NCBI RefSeq assembly: GCF_033807715.1
Contig: NC_084597.1
Location: forward strand, 10,292,843-10,356,842
Reading direction: 5' to 3'
Length of the DNA stretch: 64,000 nucleotides
DNA from: Cololabis saira
Taxonomy: Eukaryota > Chordata > Actinopteri > Beloniformes > Belonidae
Shown: piece after piece, positions 9,886-21,800 of the stretch
Layout of the letters: the number at the start of each line of letters is the position of its first letter
How positions within the stretch are numbered: position 1 is the first letter of the stretch
The notes under the pieces: generated by a model
Database searches by the model: none
What the model was told of the DNA's origin: nothing
Seen by the model: only the letters and a program-made list of their open reading frames with translations
Made by a program: the position numbers and the translations under genes

Positions 9886-12800
9886 GAAGTAAAGCACATC
9901 TGCACAAGTCCAAAACAAAGTGAGTAATGAAGAAGGAAAGCAGTGTACCAGCATTACATGCTCAGTGTGTCTTGGAAAATCAACCCTAAAGAGTTAAAAT
10001 CGGTTATAATTTGTAATTGAATACTGTGAGCAGACTTTCGTAATCTCTGCTGCCCAGTACTAAAATGAGACTTTTGACCACCATTGTTGAAAGTTACTAC
10101 ACTCTAAATACCAATTTGAATAAATCTGTAATTTAAACAAAGCATATGACATTTTTAATTTTTTTTTTTTGTGGTTGGTTCCTATTTTTTCTTTTTTTCT
10201 TTTTTTTTTTAATAAACCTATAGACTTACATGGCTTTTTGAGGCTAATGTTTGTTTTTTCCTTGTTTCTATGAAGAGAACCTTGACCCCTCTCCACCAGA
10301 TAATTTCAGCAAGCTGAGCTCCTCCAGAACGTGAGTGACTGGACATTTCAAAAGGCTTATTTTTCTGACTTCTGACAATTTGCAATGTTTTTAAAAATTA
10401 TTATTATTAGGTACCGGTTGCGGAACACTGGACCAGCTCTAAACCCTCCACAGGGTGCTCGAGGGTTCATGGGAATTTGCCCAACCAGTCTACATGTGCT
10501 TTGTGGATCTGGAGAAGGCATTTGACCCTGTCCCTCGTGCCATTCTGTGGGGGGTGCTCGGTGAATATGGAGTCCGAGGCCCTTTATTAAGGGCTGTCCG
10601 GTCTCTGTATGATCGGAGCAGGAGTCTGGTTCGCATTGCCGGCAGTAAGTCAGACTTGTTCCCGGTGCATGTTGGACTCCGGCAGGGCTGCCCTTTGTCA
10701 CCGGTCCTGTTTATAATTTTTATGGACAGGATTTCTAGGCGCAGCCAGGGGCCGGAGGGTGGTTTGGGAACCACAGGATTTCGTCTCTGCTTTTTGCAGA
10801 TGACGTTGTCCTGTTGGCTTCATCGGACCGGGACCTTCAGCATGTGCTGGGGTGGTTTGAGGCCGAGTGCGACCCGGCAGGGATGAGAATCAGCACCTCC
10901 AAAACCGAGGCCATGGTTCTCCATCGGTAAAGGGTGGCGTGCCTTCTCCGGGTGGGTGGAGAAGTCCTGCCTCAGGTGGAGGAGTTCAAGTATCTCGGGG
11001 TCTTGTTCACGAGTGAGGGAACGATGGAGCGGTAGATTGTCAGACGGACAATCTACCGCTGTTATGCGGTCGATGTACCGGACCGTCGTGGTGAAGAGGG
11101 AGCTGAGTCGAAAGGCTAAGCTCTCGATTTACCGGTCAATCTACGCCCCTACCCTCACCTATGGTCATGAACTTTGGGTAGTGACCGAAAGGACGAGATT
11201 GCGGATACAAGCGGCCGAGATGAGTTTCCTCCGCAGGGTGGCTGGACGCTCCCTTAGAGATAGGGTGAGGAGTTCGGCCTGGGGGCGGGCCTCCCCTGGC
11301 CTGGGGGGTGCGCAGACAGGTGCGGCGGCGGGGTGGAGTCATTCTCAGGTGTCTACGTCTTATGTTGGGCCATTCCCCCCTCCGCCTGGGGGCTCTGGCG
11401 GCACCGGGGCGCCCATGGATGTACGGTGGGGCCCTGGCCCGGCTCGGAGGGTTAAAGTAAAAAAACCTTATTTTGACTGGGTTAAATCTAAAAAACACCA
11501 ACGCGTGTCGGCTTGCGCCTTCCTCAGGGTGTATGGAGGGGATTCAGTTCAGCTGTGCCTCCTCAGGTCTATGCAGTTCTCCTCCAGGCCTGAAGGAGGC
11601 GCCGGCAGGAGCACCCAGATATTCTGCTCTCTGAACAATCAAACAAAATAAATTGGCTGTTAATAAGTTACACAGTGTAGCACTATAACGTAAATCATGG
11701 GTGCCAAAATGAAAACCATACAAAGAATAATAAAACTAAATATATAAAGAAAATCTCCCCTCCCTTAAACAAAACATGACAATAAATCACAAAATAGCCT
11801 AAAAATTAATGACAAAACAGAAGAGCAATGTCAATATAAATGCAAACAAAGAAACCCAACAGAAGAAGACTAATAATTATACAACAAAAATCACTAAATC
11901 ATAGAAAAGATGAAAGGTCAAAATCCTCATTCAGGCCAGGGAAGCTGGTGGCCTTCAGGACATGAATGAGCCTCTCTCTGCTTGAGGCGCATAACTCTGT
12001 CCCCACCCCTCGCATCGACACTGATGACCTCAATCCCTGAAACTTGTAGAGAAGAGTCATCTGTGTGTTGTGCCTCTATATAATGTTTGGCCATTGGGTA
12101 GTTCACATTTCTAGTACAAATGGCATATTTATGTTCAGCCACCCTGTCCCTCAATCTTCTTTTTGTAAGGCCTACGTAAAAACAACCACAGATACATTCA
12201 AGTCGGTATACAACATGAGTAGTGTTACAATTTATGAAGCTGGAATTAGAATAAAACTTGTTACTGAAAACATCCATAAAAGTCTCAGTTTTAACCATAT
12301 TATCACAGCATTTACAGTTACCACACCGAAAATTGCCCTTTGGTCGACGCAGCCAGGTGTCTGGTTTGTGAGCAGGAAGGTAACTCCTCACCAGTTTATC
12401 TTTGATGGTGGGGGCCCTTTTGAAGCTGATACCTGGCGGTTCAGGGAAAACCCCTTTTAAAGAGGGGTCACTCTCAATGATGTCCCAGTTTCTCTTTATA
12501 ATGCGTTTGATCTGGACAGCTAGTTTACTGAAGCGAGTAACAAAGAAGGGTTTCTGAACTTGTTTTTGTTTAGGTTTAGGTCTGAGCAGATCCCCTCTCT
12601 CCAGTGATAAAGCTCTATTGTGAGCCTGAGTCAGAAGCTCAGATTTATACCCCCTCTGTTTAAAACGTTGCTTCATGTCCGTTGACTTTGTCAAACTCGC
12701 AGTTCACATTTTTCCTCGCATGCAGATAAAACGCGGGTGAGTCAGGAGGCAGGAGGGAGAGATATTTTTCCAACGAGGACACAGGGCAGAGAAGATCACC

Positions 12801-15800
12801 GGGCAGTTGGTACATGAATCCCCTTGTGCTCTCCTTGTTCTTGCCTTGTGGATCATTATGATTTTTTTGTGTGCTCGTTGATTCAACGAGCACACAAAAA
12901 ACACTAGGTGACACCTAGTGTTGTTTAAATGTGGCCACATGCAATCAATCACTATCATCGAAACAAAGTCAAACAAGACAGTATGACGTCATATTTCTAA
13001 AAGTAATTGAAAGTGATGCAAAGTAAAGGAGGAGAGGATGAAACATTGCAGTCCCTACACCTACATTAGTCTGAATATAAAGGTGCTGTAAGGGGCCTCT
13101 CCTGCTCAAAGCAGCTCATCCAGGTAAAACCAGGTACCAGGTACCAGGGACCAGGTACCGGGACCAGAACATGTTCTTAGCAGATGTTTTTCAGACGGGG
13201 AGTCAGAGACATGCAAAGTGCACTTTGTTTTGAAATGACACTTTTTATGTCTGTGCCACTCACTGCTTAGTAACTGTTTAATGAATACAGTTTTGGGAAA
13301 TTTGACTTATTCCCCCTTTTTGCATGAAAGTTTAAAATGAGCATATTAATGCAGTATGAACAAGAATGTTTTAATGTAGACATATAGAATCATCATACTG
13401 GTGTGATTGTAGGCATCAAAGTGTTATTTCAAGGCTAAGGCAAAATATCGAGATATATATTGTGTATCGTGACATGGCCTAAAAATATCGAGATATTAAT
13501 AAAAGGCCATATTGCCCAGCCCTAGTTTGAGCTGACGATTTCCCTCGTGTCCTCTGTGCCCAAAATGCAGCTGTGTGTCAAACCACACTTTATGAACCAA
13601 GGCCATTGGAGTGTTTGGATTCAGCACCCGCTTTATGCCGTTGAAGTCAGCTTCTGCTATTGATGTGTGATGCACTGTAGTGTCAAGTCCTTTCTTCCTC
13701 AACATTTTCACAATGCCAGTGAACACATTAGAGCAGTGGTTTTCAAACTTTTTCAGTCAGGCCCCCCTTGGGGAATTGGAAATATTTCCGTGCCCCCCCC
13801 CCCCAACACGGTTCCCACCTAGATTGGTACAATTAATTGAATATAATTGTACAAACATTACCCTACTAATAATAAGACACAAAACCCAACTATAATTTTA
13901 TATTGTATTATTAATTGAACATGAACAAAAGTGCTTGTATTGGCAAATTATTCGGTGACACTGTGAAATAATTAGAATAATGAAATAAAAATAATATAAC
14001 TTTATTTGTATAGCACTTTTCAATACAAATACCAACCAACAATTATGATCCTAACAATAATAACTAGTAACTGAAACTAGGACTTCTTCCCTGAGTATTA
14101 AATTTTTTAGAACTTATTTTATGAACATATATTAATAGACATGAACTCCTATTTGTACTGAAGGTTGCAAATAATCACATCACTATTCCATTTCTATTCC
14201 ACACTCTATCAATGACTTGTGTGTGCTTGCTTTCCCTTGCACATCTTCTCAAACCGGGGCTGTTGTTTTGAGACTGCCACTCGCACGCAGTTTCTCCAAA
14301 TATCTGACTTTCCTTGCTTTGTCTTTGTTTTGTAAAGACCTTGTTTGAGGTTTATTTTCCACGTCACTTTGTCGCTAGATTACATCCCGATCCCCTCCCC
14401 TATTATGCAGCCCTCTTGATGTGTCACAGTCTTCTCTTGGTAGTGTTTGCTTTTCATCTGATAAGTTTCCGAATACCAAAGTAAGAGCCATGTTTCAGGA
14501 CGGTTTAACTTCCATTCCACCAGCCACTACACATTTTATTGGCTCAATTTCGTGACGGATATTGAGTGGACAAAAGTTTGGTCGTTACCACAAAGATTCT
14601 TTGTAACAAATAAAGTCAAAGAGATCTCTTTTAAATTGATACACAAATTCTACCCTGCAAAACAATATTTATCAAAATTTAAAAGGATATAGATGTTAAT
14701 TGTTCTTTTTGCCAAAGAAACATATTCTCACCTATTCTGGAGGGACTTCCACAAGTATATTGCTGATTCTGTCTTTTCTGATTTTCATCTTTATTTTAAG
14801 AATGTTATTTTTGGTTTTCATAATTGTAATGACAAAGATAGGGACATTTTCTTTTTTATTAATCTGTCTTTATTTTTAGCTAAGTTTCACATACATAAGT
14901 GCAAATTCATCCACAGAAAGCCTGAACTCCTTGTACTCAAAAAAGAGCTTGATCAATATATGAGGACGGTGTACTCATCAAACACAAAGGCACAAAAGAG
15001 CATCGGTATCTGTAAATCGCTCAATTTGTTTACATGAAACCTACTCTCGCACAATATGTTTTTTATTTTTACTTATTTTTTTACATTACATTTACATTTT
15101 AATTTACATAATTTACATGTTATTTACATTCAACAGTCTTGTCCTTTTTATATATTCTTCTGTTTATTTCTTTTCAATATGGTGTTGGAATCTCTGTATT
15201 TGTATGTTACCCTTGTTCTTAATTGTTCATTGTGTTTAAAGATTTAAATTAAAAAAAGACTACATCCCGATCCCGCATTGTTTTTTTTTTTGGCCGCCCA
15301 CTCCTGCCCCCAGGAGAGTTCAAACCGCCCGCTCCCGCGAGATTTGCGTTGGGTCCTGCGGGACACGGCGGGAGCCAATCCCAATGCAGCCCTCTAGTTT
15401 ACAGCTCCACTCTGTCTTCCCCCCCCCCCCCCCCTGCAGTACCTCCGCGCCCCACTAGGGGGGCGCGCCCCACAGTCTGAAAACCGCTGCATTAGAGGTT
15501 GTGAACACTGTGTCTTTGAGGAGGCACCAGGAGTGGCTGAGTGGGGGTCATTGACATATCTGTTGAGTCCTGCGTGGAGACTGATGTAGCTGCTCAGTCC
15601 ATAGAGTTCACCTTTGAATTTTCTGACAGTGCCATAAACTCTCTTAAAATGTCATTGAATTGTTTTTTAGACACTGTCTGAAAGTCCACGGCCGCACCTT
15701 TATCTTTGCACCAGTCTTCAAAGCACATCACTGCCCACCTGTTCTGTTGAACTGTATTGGCCTCACTTCTCTCCTTCTCGAGTTGGTCAATCTCTCCTGA

Positions 15801-18800
15801 TGTCAGCTCTGCATGTCGTCTTTTGCTTGTCTTTTTTTTCGGAGACAGGCACTCCTCAACCCATTCATCCATCGTTAGCTCCTCCCCGGAGATCAAAGTT
15901 TACTGTGAACATGCCTAATTAATTGTTAACGAAAATAGAAAATAAACACCAGCTAGTTTTTGCTACCTGCTGTAACCGTGAAAAATATGTAACAGTTGGT
16001 TGTTGTCATGGATACATTGTTGCTTCCCTGACGCAGAATAATATGCTGTGATAAGGCTTTAGAATAGAAGCCGTGGTATATGCTCATTATACCACAGTTA
16101 ACAACCAATCAGATTGCAGGAATTCATCATTCCGTTTTATAAAAAGAATGTAACCGCTGCACGGTAAAGCGACGAGAGTAGTTTAGTTAACATTTTTAAT
16201 CCAATATTCTTTTTTTTAGTTTATTACTTTATTTAACAAGAACATTGACAAACTCGGATGTAAACATAAGTACATCAGATTGAGAGAACAATCACACCAC
16301 CTATTAAATTGAGATTACATGAAGGGAAAGGAAGAAAATAAATGGATGAATGAAAAATTAATACTTAAATAAAAAATAAGGAAAGAAAATCATATTGACA
16401 ATTAGAAGGGGTTCAGGATAAATTGACAGTTGTAATCAGAGTATAAAATTTGATTGCAAGGGGAGTATTTATGTGTTTTAGACACTGTTGAAATACAGTT
16501 TCATGGGTAGTTTGGATATTTCAAAATCACATACTAATAGAAATTCAATACCTCCAGCTTTGTTGAAAATAAGATTGGGTAAGGAAAACCATATCTCATC
16601 ACCATGTTTCAGAAAGGATCAGAGCCAGTTAATCTATAACACTCCATTCATAATTTTGAAATCAATATCTTTTATGCCACCACCCTGATAGTTCTTCACC
16701 AAGTCTCCATTTTTGATATAGTGATGTTTATTTTTCCATATGAAATAAAAATGAATTATATTAATTTATTTTATAATCCTTGGTGGGATTGCAAGAAAGT
16801 ATGCTGGATAGAATGTAAGTTTCTTTGAAGAACAGTTTTAACCAGGAATAATCAGTGTGATGCAGACTGAAGTGAATTTCACTTGGTTTCAGCTCTTCAC
16901 ATCAAAGCAGCACTTTGCAGACATTCATGGTACTGCTGATCATACATCATGAAGGCATTTTTATGAATCACCACTCCATGTCTGTAGGGAAAACTATTGA
17001 CATCTGTGTTTTTGGTTGTTTTTTTGCTTTTACCTAAAACAAAACACTTGTTAATTTGCTGTCACCGGGGTCGCGACACTCAAAGGATTATACAATTCTT
17101 CATATAAAAAAAAAAAATCTAAAAAAATCTGAGTGAAGTTTTTTTCTGTTTCTATTCAGTATGTGTTTTGTTTTTTTATTATTTATATTTCCCATTTGCT
17201 GGGAACAAAACAGTTATCAGTGGTAACAACAGTATTTAGTTCCTTTAAATGACTATTTGGCTGTATTTCTGATATAGTTCATCTAAGGTGACACGGTCCG
17301 GCTGCGTTGGGTCAGAGTCGGGCAGCAAAAGCTCCACCAAGAAGCCACCTCAACCTCCAGAGGGTAACTCTGTTAAGCCCAGGGTAATATGTTACTTTTG
17401 TTTTTCTATAAGGTCAAAATAAATGTATCTAATGGCCCTTTTCGACTAGTACCTACTCAGCGCACCCCGACTCGGGACGCTTTGTCACGCCTCGTCTCGC
17501 CTCCACCCGCTTTGTCCTCGTTTGTTTTTCAACACCCAGGTTAGAAGTGGGCGGTTTGGGGTGAAGCTGCTGTGACATATTTGATTGTGTGATCTAAACA
17601 GAGAAGACAACACTAAAGATGTAGAACCTGGAGGAGATGATATATGTGCTGCTGGGTCTGTGGCTTGTGTTCGATATCAAGTTAAGAAATGAGAACGAAA
17701 GAAGCTTCAAGCGGCGACTTTTTTTTAAAATTATTTTGTTCGTCGGCGCTGATGAGAAATAAAGCCTGAATTATGGTTAAATCGACGCCGTAGGCTCTGC
17801 GTGTCACGCGGAACCATAAATCAGCCAGCTGAGAGCCGTGAGCCTGGTAGATCTGGTCGTTCCTTATCGCCCGTCTACATCCCTTTTTAATTCTCTCCTC
17901 AGCACCAGGTTTATGAACATCTGCACCTTAGAGTTGGATCACCAAACAGACTTTTGCACTGCCATTGCCTGTCAGATAAAATGAGGAAGCCGCGGGCTGC
18001 TCTCGCACTGACTCCCCGCTTCCTGATTCAAACGTCTGATGGCCCTGACCAATCGGTAGCATGTAGTGTGATGACGTCAGATCTAGGGCCGACTCAGCAC
18101 GCTGGACAAGCGCAAGACGGGGGCGTGGCGAGTAGAAGCGCGCAGAGTAGGTACTAGTCGAAAAGGACCATTATATTAATCCTCATTTTCTGGAATCACA
18201 TTATTGTTTTTTTTCTTTTTTTAAACAGCGTGATTTTCCAGCAGTGAACCTTGGTGACTGGCAGCTGGGAAACTGGATGCGGAATGGTCGGCAAAACTCC
18301 GGCAACGACATTCAACGTGATGCACTCGTCTACGAGAGACGCTCTCAGAAGCTGCCGCCGCAACATCATAACTCCAAGAACTGCGGCGCAGACCCCACTG
18401 AGAAGCGTCAGCCTCACAAATCCAGTGCAGACCCTATTGAGAAGCGCCAGACTCGGAACTCCATTGCAGACTCCACTGAGAAGCATCAGCCTCACAAATC
18501 CAGTGCAGACTCCACTGAGACGCATCAGCCTCACAAATCCAGTGCAGACCCTATTGAGAAGCGTCTGACTCGGAACTCGAGTGCAGACTCCACTGGGACA
18601 CGTCAGCTTCACAAATCCAGTGCAGACTCCACTGAGACACGTCAGCTTCACAAATCCAGTGCAGACTCCACTGAGACACGTCAGCCTCACAAATCCAGTG
18701 CAGACTCCACTGAGACACGTCAGCCTCACAAATCCAGTGCAGACTCCACTGAGACACGTCAGCCTCAGAAATCCAGTGCAGACTCCACTGAGACACGTCA

Positions 18801-21800
18801 GCCTCACAAATCCAGTGCGGACTCCACTGAGACACGTCAGCCTCACAAATCCAGTGCGGACTCCACTGAGACACGTCAGCCTCAGAAATCCAGTGCAGAC
18901 TCCACTGGGATGCGTCAGCCTCAGAAATCCAGTGCAGACTCCACTGAGACGCATCAGCCTCAGAAATCCAGTGCAGACCCCGCTCAGCTTTCCTCACACC
19001 AAATAGAGTTGACTGACAGATTGGCCATGGCCAACGGGTGCAGTGAAATCCCTCAGGACAACTACTGCTTCAAGCTGAGGAAAACAGATTTCCCTGCCGA
19101 TGTGAGCAGCTGTAGCAATGCCAGGAAACTCTCAAAACCAGCAGCGGCAGGTTGCCCGGACCGCAGTAAAGTATCATTCACTATTGAGGGTTATGGCGTA
19201 ACTACACAAACAAAAGATCACTTTTACGCAGAAACATCCAAGGTGAAGACGAAAACAAATAATTGTGAGAAGGACAAGAGTGAATCTAAAAAAGACATTA
19301 AAAGTTCTAAAGATACCAAAGGTGATTAAAAAAAGGGCTGGATCAGAAGTTCCCCTCGTTTTGTATGATCCTTGCTCATCATGTGGCATCTGCTACCCTA
19401 ACCCCTGTTCCTGCCCTTTCCAAAGTCTTGCACTGTGTCCCTTACTGTCCCCTCTCTCACCAGACAGAATCAGCTGCAAGAAACCCAAGGCAGATACTTT
19501 TGATCAGAGCAGCACCAAGATGCCTCAAAAATCCACCCACAAAGACATTTCCAGAAAGAGACCAGTGCTGGTGACAGAGCAAGATGATGTTTCCAAAACA
19601 CACAAACTTTCCAAAACCAGCGAAAACTCTCAAAATGTGAGCAGGGTTTGCGTATGTCCCAGCAGGCACACATGCTTCAAAGAAAAGCCTGTTTTTATTT
19701 TAACTTGCAGTTTGTCCTTTTCTAGGTCAATGTTGAGAATAAAAACACTTCAAAGACAAAGCAGATATCAGAAAAAAAGAGTGCTTTATCAACTCATCCT
19801 TCAGAGAAACCAAAGTACGTCCAACCAAAGGAATTCAGATTAAGATTCGATGTCAAGCTCATTTTGGGCGTAGATCAGTCCCGTTGGATCATGCTAGCTC
19901 TGGTTTTTGTCACTTGCAGAAGTTCCAGCCATCCAGTAGACGTCCATATGAAAAAAAGAGCCAGAATAAAAAACTGCTCAACTTCTCCAAACTCCCCAAC
20001 ATCTCAATACACTGTTAAAGACTCAAAGTTGGAAAAATGCTGTTTGGGGAAAAGACCGGAGTCCATTAAGGAGGTCGTGAAGGAAAGGGAGTCCCACAAG
20101 CACAATAAAAGCAGACCAAAAGAGAAATGGCATCTGCAGCACGAAAAGGTAACTATTATGGGAGAAGCGTCAAACGATCAAGCACCAAGTTTTAACCAAA
20201 TATGTACCCTGTAATCACAGCTGAAGCCCCCAAAGAGCAGCCATGATGTCCCATCTGGTTCACAGACCCACACTAAAACTCCGATCAACAGACCCTTGCT
20301 GACTTTTGATGAGAGGTAAGATTCTTTTGTCAGAAGCAGACAAGTTGTACCACATTTTTATGTTGCCAAAGAGCTTGCATCAATCAAAATTCTCTTTCCA
20401 AAAATGCTATATTTTTATACATATTTGGGCTCTGTAGGATTTCATAACCAGGTCTTCTATTTGAAATGAAATTTCACAAACATATTTGAAAAAGACAGTG
20501 GTAGTTTGAACCAAACCCATGTACGTATGGCAAGCTCTACTCATACCACATGCATAAAAGGAGCCTCCAACATGTAAAGACTTTTTGCCTGATGGTCTGT
20601 AACTTTACACCACATGGCAGAAAAAGAAGAACCTTGTAGCCACACCTTATGATCCTTGAGCACACCTGCACTGCAGTATTAAGAGTTACGCTGGAGCTGG
20701 GAATCAACAGGAGGAAATGTGGAGTTAATTCAAGTTGAATGACTCAGATTTATGCAGGAAAAATGAACAGAGTGTGATCTTTTGTTGTGATCTGATGGCC
20801 CTTTTATTTAGACTGCAAATCATTTTACTAAATATATTTGTTAGTACACTTAACATAAACAAGTTCTTTTAAAATAAATGTTTATTCTGTCAAATAACAG
20901 CACATCTGGTGACACCAGCCTTCTTTAAAAGGCTAATTTTAAGTGGGAAAAAGTTGAAGATGATGACATATGTTGGATGGAAAAATCACAAACTGTTTAT
21001 TTGACAACAGTCTAGAAAAACCCCTTTCAAACAAAATGTCTATTAAAGTGACTGATTTTAGGTTTGTTTGTTTCCCTTTTTTGTGACAACCTTGAGGACT
21101 GTAGAGCACTGGTTCTAAACCTTTTTGGTTTGTGATCAACTCTTAGGATATATAAGAGTTTTATTTCACAATAAAAGCATTTTAAAGAAATGAAAGGTGT
21201 ATGCCCACTGAAATGCCAGGGGGCTCATAATTTGAAAAGGATGCAGATCGTGTTACGTTTGTATCAACAGTGTCATGGAGTAACTTCAACAATGCATACA
21301 GGTGCAAGATTTCTTATTCAAATACAACAAAATTACACTCTGTAGTTTAGGTAGATAAAGGTCTCGGTCGCATTTGAGTAAAATAATAATCTACTTCTAT
21401 AAATGTCTGAAGAGCTTTTTAAAAATGTATTTTATTATCACGGACCCCTTGCAATTACACCACAGATCACCAGGGGTCTGCGGACCCCTGATTGAGAATC
21501 GCTGCTGTGTAGAGGATCTGATTGTAATGAAGCCCCTAATGACTAGTTAAAGCGTCACCTTTATTATTAGACACAAGTCCTAGAAATCAGCACTTCGAGG
21601 ATTGAGAAGTTGTATATTAACCAGCGCCAGCAGAAATAGGGAAAAAAACTGCTTTATTTGAAGGCCACAGTATTGATTTAAAGCAGAAGATTAACTTCAA
21701 ATATAAACTGCCAACATTTATTGTGCAATGATTTTATTTGTTCTGTCGTCTTGCTGTCGCTTCTGTGACCCCGCAGTCAGTTTTCAGTGCAGTACTACAT

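Larger units (their letters stand above)
12700..15896 (-). pseudogene. Crypton-type tyrosine recombinase relic in three pieces
   Basis: Three minus-strand blocks fit one protein in order. 15896-15594 holds the N-terminal SAM-like region ([20 protein letters not shown], then a [11 protein letters not shown] block). 13726-13525 holds [20 protein letters not shown] followed by [17 protein letters not shown]. 12830-12715 holds [18 protein letters not shown]. This resembles the DUF3504/Crypton-derived recombinase family known from vertebrate KCTD1-, QRICH1- and ZMYM-like genes. The first break is a hAT insertion. The second stretch (12960-13520) contains unrelated sequence including a MITE end. 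The catalytic C-terminus is missing. Confidence 0.7.

Noticed and set aside
18382..18981. Regularly spaced repeats that could suggest a CRISPR array
   Set aside because: Units are directly contiguous, with no unique spacers, and lie in a vertebrate coding exon.
18196..18997. Long open frames antisense and in other frames over the AFF exon (up to 252 residues)
   Set aside because: They exist only because the 39-bp unit is a multiple of three and has no stop in these frames. The sense frame alone continues into flanking conserved exons.
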